Both the position numbers and the translations under genes were made by a program. From assembly GCA_963703555.1 (NCBI GenBank), contig CAVPEV010000032.1:1-64000 (forward strand): 64,000 nucleotides of DNA. The letters are read 5' to 3'. The notes below the pieces were generated by a model. It did not search any database. It saw only the letters and a list, made by a program, of their open reading frames with translations, and was not told the DNA's origin. The stretch comes from CAVPEV01 sp963703555 (GTDB lineage Bacteria; Actinomycetota; Actinomycetes; Actinomycetales; Cellulomonadaceae). Positions 58,295-64,000 of this stretch are shown one piece after another (within the stretch, counting starts at the first letter, position 1; the number at the start of each line of letters is the position of its first letter).

Positions 58295-59989
58295 ATGACC
58301 GACGGACCGCTCATCGTGCAGAGCGACAAGTCGCTCCTTCTGGAGGTCGACCACCCGCTCGCCGACGAGTGCCGCCGAGCCATCGCGCCGTTCGCCGAGC
58401 TGGAGCGCGCCCCCGAGCACGTGCACACCTACCGGCTCACCCCGCTGGGGCTGTGGAACGCCCGGGCGGCGGGACACGACGCCGAGCAGGTCGTCGACAC
58501 ACTGCTGCGCTACTCCCGCTACCCGGTGCCGACCGCCCTGCTCGTCGACGTGGCCGAGACGATGTCCCGGTACGGCCGGCTGCAGCTGCTCGCCGACCCG
58601 GTGCACGGCCTGCTGCTGCACGCCCTCGACCCGGCGGTGCTCGCCGAGGTGCGCCGGTCCAAGCGGACCGCCGGCCTGCTCGGGGCGGCGATCGACGACA
58701 CCGACGTCGCCGTGCACCCCTCCGAGCGCGGCCACCTCAAGCAGGTGCTCGTCAAGCTCGGCTGGCCGGCCGAGGACCTGGCCGGCTACGTGGACGGCGA
58801 GGCGCACGCGATCGGCCTCGTCGAGGACGGCTGGTCCCTGCGTCCCTACCAGCACCAGGCCGTGGACACCTTCTGGTACGGCGGCTCCGGCGTCGTCGTG
58901 CTGCCCTGCGGTGCCGGCAAGACCCTGGTCGGTGCGGGCGTCATGGCCCGCTCGCAGACCACCACCCTCATCCTCGTCACGAACACCGTCTCGGCCCGGC
59001 AGTGGCGCGACGAGCTCGTCGCCCGCACCACCCTGACCCCCGAGGAGATCGGCGAGTACTCCGGCTCCCGCAAGGAGGTCCGGCCGGTGACGATCGCGAC
59101 GTACCAGGTGCTCACCACCAGGCGGAAGGGCGTCTACCCGCACCTGGAGCTGCTCGACGCGCGCGACTGGGGGCTGATCGTCTACGACGAGGTGCACCTG
59201 CTGCCCGCGCCGGTCTTCCGGATGACCGCCGACCTGCAGGCCCGTCGGCGGCTCGGGCTGACCGCCACGCTGGTCCGCGAGGACGGCCGGGAGGACGAGG
59301 TGTTCAGCCTGATCGGGCCCAAGCGGTACGACGCGCCGTGGAAGGACATCGAGGCGCAGGGCTGGATCGCCCCGGCCGACTGCGTGGAGGTCCGCCTCAC
59401 CCTGCCCGACCGCGAGCGGATGGCCTACGCGACCGCGGAGCCGGAGGACCGCTACCGGCTCGCTGCGAGCGCGCCAGGCAAGAACGGCGTGGTCGAGCGG
59501 ATCGCCGCCGCCCACCCCGGCGAGCCGACCCTCGTCATCGGCCAGTACCTCGACCAGCTCCGGGAGCTCGCCGAGCACCTCCAGGCACCGCTCATCACCG
59601 GGGCCACCACCGTCCGCGAGCGTCAGCGCCTGTACGCGGCGTTCCGCGCCGGGGAGATCACCCGGCTCGTGGTGAGCAAGGTGGCCAACTTCTCCATCGA
59701 CCTGCCCGAGGCCTCGGTGGCCATCCAGGTCTCCGGCGCCTTCGGCTCCCGCCAGGAGGAGGCGCAGCGGCTCGGCCGGCTGCTCCGGCCCAAGGGCGAC
59801 GGCCGCACCGCGCACTTCTACGCGATCGTGGCGCGGGACACCGTGGACCAGGACTTCGCCGCGCACCGGCAGCGCTTCCTCGCCGAGCAGGGCTACTCCT
59901 ACCGGATCCGCGACGCCGAGGACGTCGACGCCGAGCTGGACCGCGAGGCCGACGAGTCCGACGGGGAGGGAACTTCCGCAGGGTGGTAG
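58295..59989 (+). CDS. XPB/Ssl2-family DNA repair helicase
   Basis: A 564-residue superfamily 2 helicase. Walker A is PCGAGKT (204-210), Walker B DEVH in YDEVHLLPA, motif III LTATLVREDG, then SKVANFSIDLPEASVAIQ and SRQEEAQRLGRLLRPKG for motifs V and VI. The N-terminal 170 residues form the damage-recognition-like domain. Bacterial XPB proteins unwind 3'-5'. It follows its partner gene by 42 bases with GACAGGAG before the ATG. Confidence 0.95.
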   Translation: MTDGPLIVQSDKSLLLEVDHPLADECRRAIAPFAELERAPEHVHTYRLTPLGLWNARAAGHDAEQVVDTLLRYSRYPVPTALLVDVAETMSRYGRLQLLADPVHGLLLHALDPAVLAEVRRSKRTAGLLGAAIDDTDVAVHPSERGHLKQVLVKLGWPAEDLAGYVDGEAHAIGLVEDGWSLRPYQHQAVDTFWYGGSGVVVLPCGAGKTLVGAGVMARSQTTTLILVTNTVSARQWRDELVARTTLTPEEIGEYSGSRKEVRPVTIATYQVLTTRRKGVYPHLELLDARDWGLIVYDEVHLLPAPVFRMTADLQARRRLGLTATLVREDGREDEVFSLIGPKRYDAPWKDIEAQGWIAPADCVEVRLTLPDRERMAYATAEPEDRYRLAASAPGKNGVVERIAAAHPGEPTLVIGQYLDQLRELAEHLQAPLITGATTVRERQRLYAAFRAGEITRLVVSKVANFSIDLPEASVAIQVSGAFGSRQEEAQRLGRLLRPKGDGRTAHFYAIVARDTVDQDFAAHRQRFLAEQGYSYRIRDAEDVDAELDREADESDGEGTSAGW

Positions 59990-60021
59990 ACGTCGGACAC
60001 GGCGTGCACCAGGATCGACGC

Positions 60022-62154
60022 ATGGCCGCTGCGGATGCCCTCCGGTCGGGCGCCGTGGCGACCGCCCTGCTGGCCGGCGTACTCGGGCTCGCGTTGCCCG
60101 CCACGGGGGCCGCCGGTCCGCCGGCCGGCGGTCCGCCGGCCGCCGGTCCGCCGGCCGCCGTGACGCCTGCGACCCAGCGGTCCACCGTCGCCCTGTCGGC
60201 TGCGCTGCCCGCCGCCACCGTCCTGCCCGCGACGGCCCCGCTGGCTGTCGGCGGTGACATCACCGACCAGGCCGGTGTGCTCGGCGACCGGACCGACCAG
60301 GTGCAGTCCGCACTCGACGCGCTGGCGGCCGCGACGCGCTACCAGCTCTACGTGGTCTACGTACCCAGCTTCTCCGGGACGTCCCCCGAGGAGTGGTCGA
60401 ACCAGACCACCCGGTTGTCCGGCCTCGGCGCGGACGACCTCCTGCTCAGCGTGGCCGTGCAGGACCGTCGCTACTTCCTGGGCCCGGCGACCGTGCCGGG
60501 CCTGTCCTCCTCCCAGCTGGACGACGTGGCGGCGGCGATCGAGGACCGGCTGGCGCAGGACGACTGGGCCGGTGCGGCGATCGTCGGCGCCGAGCAGGTC
60601 CAGTCGGCGGCCCAGGGGGGGTCCTCCGGCGGTTCCGGCACCTCGTTCCTCACCATCCTTGTCGTCGGGCTGCTCGTCATCGGCGCCATCGCGCTGGTCG
60701 TCACCGTGACCTCCCGCCGGCGGACCGCAGGCGCGGGCCCGGCGGGTCCCGGCCCAGCGGGTCCCGGCACATCGGGCGACGGGCTCGACGCCCTGCCGAC
60801 CGCGGTGCTCGTCCGGCGGGCCGCGGCGGCGCTGGTGGACATCGACGACGCCCTGCGCGCCTCCGAGCAGGAGCTGGCCTTCGCGCAGGCGCAGTTCGGC
60901 GCCGATGCCACGGACGAGTTCGAACGGGCCCTGGCGAGCGGCAAACAGCAGGTCACCGAGGCCTTCCGCCTCCAACAGACCCTCGACGACGACGTGCCGG
61001 ACACCGACGCCCAGGTCCGTGACGTCGCCGGCCGGATCGTGGCGACCTGTGCCGCCGTCGCCGCGGACCTCGACGCGCAGGCGGACCGGTTCGTCCAGCT
61101 GCGCGACCTGCAGGCCCGCGCCCCCGAGCTGCTCGACGCCCATGCCCGCAGCCGGGAGCAGCTCGCCGCCCGGCTCGGCCCGGCGCGCGCCACCCTGGAA
61201 CGGCTCGCGGCCACCTACCCGGCCGAGGCGCTGAGCTCCGTGGCGCGCAACGCCGACCAGGCTGCCGCCCTGCTCACCGAGGTCGACGCCGCCGTCACCG
61301 GCGGGCGGCAGGGCCTGGCCGACGGCGACCGCGGTGTCGCCGTCGGGTATGGCCGCGCCGCGGAAGCCGCCCTCGGCCAGGCGACCGCCCTGCTGGACGC
61401 CGTCGACCACGCCGGCACGGACCTCGCCGCCGCCGGCACCCGGCTCGCCGCGGCCATCGCCTCCATCAGCGCCGACCTGGCGGACGCGGCCCGGCTGGCG
61501 CCCGGCGATCCGGCCCTCGACGAGCCCGTGCGGGCGGCGCAGGCCGCCGTCGCCCAGGCCGAGGCCGCGCGCACCGCCGGAGACCCGCTCGCTGCGCTGC
61601 GCACCATCGCCCAGGCGGAGGCCACCCTCGACGCGGCCCTGGCGCCGCTGCGCGAGGCGGCCGAACGGGCCCGCCGAGCGGCCGGCCTGCTCGACGACGC
61701 CCTCGGCCGGGTCGACTCACTGGTGCGCGCCACCGGCTCCTACATCGACACCCGCCGCGGCGCCGTCGGCCCGCAGGCCCGGACCCGGCTGGCCGAGGCG
61801 GCGCGGCTGCTGCAGCACGCCCAGGCGCTCGCCACGCAGGACCCACAGTCGGCGCTCGGCACCGCGCAGCGTGCCGAGCAGCTGGCCGTGCAGGCCCAGC
61901 AGATCGCCCAGGCCGACGTGGCGGACGCCGAGCGACGCGAGGACGAGCACCGCCGCGGCGGCGGAGGCGGGTCGAACGTCGGGGGCATGCTCCTCGGCGG
62001 CATCATCCTCGACGCGCTGCTGCGCGGCGGCGGCGGCTTCGGGGGCGGCCACGCAGGCGGCGGGTTCGGCGGCGGCGGGTTCGGCGGCGGCGGCCGAGGC
62101 GGCGGGTTCGGCGGCGGCGGGGGCGGGGGCGGCGGCCGCGGGGGCGGCTTCTAG
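60022..62154 (+). CDS. TPM-domain membrane protein with Gly-rich tail
   Basis: A 710-residue protein: signal peptide (about 8-32), Pro/Ala region, TPM domain (about 75-190; DITDQAGVLGDRTDQVQSAL, DDLLLSVAVQDRRYFLG), one membrane helix (about 205-228), a long Ala-rich helical/coiled-coil region and a C-terminal Gly-Phe repeat (GGGFGGG type). Such proteins are found beside PspA homologues in actinobacteria, as here, and are taken to act in envelope stress. The orientation puts the TPM domain outside the cell. Confidence 0.83.
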   Translation: MAAADALRSGAVATALLAGVLGLALPATGAAGPPAGGPPAAGPPAAVTPATQRSTVALSAALPAATVLPATAPLAVGGDITDQAGVLGDRTDQVQSALDALAAATRYQLYVVYVPSFSGTSPEEWSNQTTRLSGLGADDLLLSVAVQDRRYFLGPATVPGLSSSQLDDVAAAIEDRLAQDDWAGAAIVGAEQVQSAAQGGSSGGSGTSFLTILVVGLLVIGAIALVVTVTSRRRTAGAGPAGPGPAGPGTSGDGLDALPTAVLVRRAAAALVDIDDALRASEQELAFAQAQFGADATDEFERALASGKQQVTEAFRLQQTLDDDVPDTDAQVRDVAGRIVATCAAVAADLDAQADRFVQLRDLQARAPELLDAHARSREQLAARLGPARATLERLAATYPAEALSSVARNADQAAALLTEVDAAVTGGRQGLADGDRGVAVGYGRAAEAALGQATALLDAVDHAGTDLAAAGTRLAAAIASISADLADAARLAPGDPALDEPVRAAQAAVAQAEAARTAGDPLAALRTIAQAEATLDAALAPLREAAERARRAAGLLDDALGRVDSLVRATGSYIDTRRGAVGPQARTRLAEAARLLQHAQALATQDPQSALGTAQRAEQLAVQAQQIAQADVADAERREDEHRRGGGGGSNVGGMLLGGIILDALLRGGGGFGGGHAGGGFGGGGFGGGGRGGGFGGGGGGGGGRGGGF

Positions 62155-62221
62155 GGCAGTGGGACAGATGAGCACCCGAGCGCGCACCGCGCTCGGACCA
62201 GGACGACGGAAGGCACAGGCG

Positions 62222-62950
62222 ATGACCGAGAAGCAGAGCATCTTCGGCCGGATCTCCCAGCTGGCCAAGGCCAACATCAACGCGCTGCTGGACGGCGCCG
62301 AGGACCCGCAGAAGATGCTGGACCAGCTGGTCCGCGACTACACGAACAGCATCGCCGAGGCGGAGCAGGCCATCGCCCAGACCATCGGCAACCTGCGGCT
62401 CGCCGAGCTGGACCACGCCGAGGACGTCAAGGCGGTCCGGGAGTGGGGGGACAAGGCGGCGGCCGCCTCCCGCCGCGCGGAGCAGTTCCGGGCGGACGGC
62501 GACACGACATCCGCCGTGAAGTTCGACAACCTGGCCAAGGTGGCTCTCGGCAAGCAGATCACCGCGGAGACCGAGGTCAAGGACGCCGAGCCGCTCATCG
62601 CCTCGCAGCGGGACACCGTCGAGAAGCTCAAGACCGGCTTGGCCCAGATGAAGGACAAGCTGGACCAGCTGAAGAGCCGCCGGGACAGCCTGGTGGCCCG
62701 GCAGAAGGCCGCCGCGGCGCAGCAGCAGGTGCAGTCGGCCGTCGGCAGCCTCAGCGTGCTCGACCCGACGTCGGAGCTGTCCCGGTTCGAGGACAAGGTC
62801 CGCCGCCAGGAGGCGCTCGCCGCCGGCCAGGCCGAGCTGGCCGCCTCCTCGCTCGACGCCCAGTTCGCCGAGCTCGACGACGCGAGCACCGAGGTCGAGG
62901 TCGAGGCCCGCCTGGCCGCCTTGAAGTCCTCGACCGCCGGCCAGCAGTAG
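62222..62950 (+). CDS. PspA/IM30-family membrane-stress protein
   Basis: A 242-residue, nearly all-helical protein of the PspA/IM30/Vipp1 (ESCRT-III-like) family. SIFGRISQLAKANINALLD, DPQKMLDQLVRDYTNSI and the long Lys/Glu/Ala coiled coil are typical. It binds stressed membranes. It follows the TPM gene by 67 bases, probably as one operon. Confidence 0.92.
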   Translation: MTEKQSIFGRISQLAKANINALLDGAEDPQKMLDQLVRDYTNSIAEAEQAIAQTIGNLRLAELDHAEDVKAVREWGDKAAAASRRAEQFRADGDTTSAVKFDNLAKVALGKQITAETEVKDAEPLIASQRDTVEKLKTGLAQMKDKLDQLKSRRDSLVARQKAAAAQQQVQSAVGSLSVLDPTSELSRFEDKVRRQEALAAGQAELAASSLDAQFAELDDASTEVEVEARLAALKSSTAGQQ

Positions 62951-63008
62951 GACGCCAGCAGCGGGTCAGGCGTAGGACGCCAGCAGCGGGTCAGGCGTAG
63001 GACGCCAG
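62951..63008. repeat. 25-bp tandem repeat across the pspA-amidotransferase junction
   Basis: Two exact 25-base units (62951-62975, 62976-63000) and eight bases of a third. The unit repeats the last codons and stop of the amidotransferase gene, so its 3' end has been duplicated into the 40-base convergent spacer. Confidence 0.92.
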
Positions 63009-63749
63009 GTCTGCCCGCACACGGTCGACGAACGCCTCGGCGAGGATCTGCCCGGCCGTGGCGAGCTCCTCGTCGTGCGCCGCCATCGCGGCACCGACCG
63101 ACTCCGGGTCCACCCCGGCACCGTCCGCCCAGGCCCGGGCGTCCGCCACCCGGGCCTCCGGATGGAACTGCACGCCCCACGCCGAACCGACCCGGAACGC
63201 CTGGTAGGGGTAGACCGGGGAGGAGGCCAACCAGGCCGCGCCGGCCGGCAGGTCCACCACGGCGTCGGCGTGCAGGCTGAGCATCCGCGTCGACCGCAGC
63301 CCGTCCGCCTGGGCCCGTCCGGCCAGGCCGGCGAGCAGCGGGTCGCCGGTCGCCTCCGGCCGCCAGCGCACGTCGATCACCCCCGCCTCGACCCCGGGCG
63401 GAGCGGCGACCTGCACCTTCCCGCCGGTCGCGAGCGCGAGCAGCTGGGCGCCCAGGCAGATGCCGAGGGTCGGCACCCCCGAGGCCGCCGCCGAGGCGAG
63501 CAGTGCCCGGGTGGCCGGCAGCCAGCCGGCACCCGCATCGTCCACGGCGCTCATCCGGCCACCGAGGACGAGCAGCCCGTCGCCCACCGCGTCGAGGGAT
63601 GTCGGGACCGGCTCGCCGTCGTAGGCGCGGACGAGGCGCATCTGCGCCCTCCCCAGCCAGTCCTCGAACCGCCCGAGCGGCACGCCGCGATCAGACTGGA
63701 TCACGGTGAGCAGCGGCAGGCGGGCAGGCGGGGTCGAATCGATCACCAC
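62991..63749 (-). CDS. class I glutamine amidotransferase (GMP synthase-like)
   Basis: A 252-residue amidotransferase domain protein. The nucleophile elbow is GICLGAQLLALATGG (Cys in the middle) and the catalytic His-Glu pair is in WGVQFHPEA. It resembles stand-alone GMP-synthase-like glutaminases, whose acceptor is often unknown. GTG at 63749 or 63746 begins the first strand (LPLLTVIQSD); longer starts would add an Arg/Gly-rich segment in likely promoter DNA. Confidence 0.85.
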   Translation of the reverse strand: MVIDSTPPARLPLLTVIQSDRGVPLGRFEDWLGRAQMRLVRAYDGEPVPTSLDAVGDGLLVLGGRMSAVDDAGAGWLPATRALLASAAASGVPTLGICLGAQLLALATGGKVQVAAPPGVEAGVIDVRWRPEATGDPLLAGLAGRAQADGLRSTRMLSLHADAVVDLPAGAAWLASSPVYPYQAFRVGSAWGVQFHPEARVADARAWADGAGVDPESVGAAMAAHDEELATAGQILAEAFVDRVRADLASYA

Positions 63750-63904
63750 GGGACCGTACTGCCCAGCCCGCCCGACAGGACAACCCGGAGCCCGCCCGCG
63801 AGGCGTCCCGAGAGGCGACGTGCGATCGCCAAGGCGACCTGCGATCCCCGGGGTGACCCGCGATCCCCGGGGTGACCGATGCTCCCCGTCCAGCGCGTAC
63901 TCAG

Positions 63905-63934
63905 TGAATTCCCAGCGTAGGCGGGCAGAATTCA
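63905..63934. promoter_or_regulatory. inverted repeat before the response regulator
   Basis: TGAATTC, 16 bases, GAATTCA, directly upstream of the ATG. The arms are AT-rich in very GC-rich DNA. It could be an operator, possibly for self-regulation. Confidence 0.4.
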
Positions 63935-63937
63935 CAC

Positions 63938-64000
63938 ATGAGCATCGCGCCCACTCCCGGCCAGGTCGAGGCCCGGTTGCTCGTCGTCGACGACGAGCCG
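63938..64000 (+). CDS. response regulator, N-terminal fragment
   Basis: The ATG at 63938 opens MSIAPTPGQVEARLLVVDDEP and runs off the window. LLVVDDEP is the first strand and acidic pair of a receiver domain. The output domain is outside the window. Confidence 0.75.
   Translation, partial: MSIAPTPGQVEARLLVVDDEP

Noticed and set aside
1..64000. CRISPR arrays, tRNA/rRNA genes, insertion sequences or prophage
   Set aside because: The tandem repeats found have no unique spacers and are short; no transposase, integrase or structural RNA was recognised.

Overview
The window is very GC-rich DNA (rough impression about 74% G+C) with dense, overlapping genes, GTG/TTG starts, DUF3027, DUF2530, a bacterial XPB helicase with its helicase-associated partner, a Crp-type operator and Gram-positive flagellar genes without L/P rings. 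It comes from a motile high-GC actinomycete; a Geodermatophilaceae-like host is my guess from gene content, not something shown here.

Region 1 (about 1-39,140) is an almost complete flagellar and chemotaxis island. On the minus strand, in transcription order from the right, it holds: the flagellar sigma factor fliA; flagellin fliC; fliD-fliS-fliT-like; flgB-flgC-fliE-fliF-fliG-fliH-fliI-fliJ; an NlpC/P60 hydrolase-fliK-flgD-flgE; flbD-motA-motB-fliL; fliM-fliN-fliO-fliP-fliQ-fliR-flhB-flhA-(FlhF-like)-csrA; and cheA-cheW-(small ORF)-cheB-cheR-cheY-cheX-cheY-cheX. On the plus strand are flgN-flgK-flgL-fliW and an EAL-HDOD signalling gene.

The island shows a readable regulatory plan. Nine upstream sites share the pattern CTCA-N15/16-GCCGAT (two with one changed base in the first block), which I read as promoters for the FliA-type sigma factor. 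The fliA gene is divergent from flgN and has a perfect Crp-type palindrome (TGTGA-N6-TCACA) and a sigma-A-like promoter. The fliC, flgB and flbD messages would start with small hairpins whose loops carry ACGGAU, a CsrA-type site. CsrA and its antagonist FliW are both encoded here. Together this suggests a cascade: Crp, then FliA, then the structural and chemotaxis operons, then CsrA/FliW control of selected messages. Upstream of cheA a 17-bp tandem repeat repeats the -35 block of the cheA promoter. As given, flhA contains three 1-base insertions that together restore the frame but scramble its most conserved segment.

Region 2 (about 39,190-47,036) holds general actinobacterial genes: DUF2530, an MFS exporter, a sacsin-like GHKL ATPase protein, DUF3027, a cold-shock-domain protein and a GAF-PucR regulator. 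Region 3 (47,241-52,543) is a CoA-dependent catabolic operon divergent from that regulator: two class III CoA-transferases, a thiolase-fold protein without the usual cysteine, its DUF35 partner and a metallo-beta-lactamase-fold hydrolase. It looks like a retro-aldol acyl-CoA module, substrate unknown. Region 4 (52,834-64,000) holds a DksA/TraR zinc-finger protein, manA, a second EAL-HDOD gene, the helicase-associated protein and XPB helicase, a TPM-domain protein next to a PspA homologue, a class I amidotransferase and the start of a response regulator. Several intergenic spaces carry short tandem repeats. I saw no rRNA, tRNA, CRISPR array, insertion sequence or prophage.
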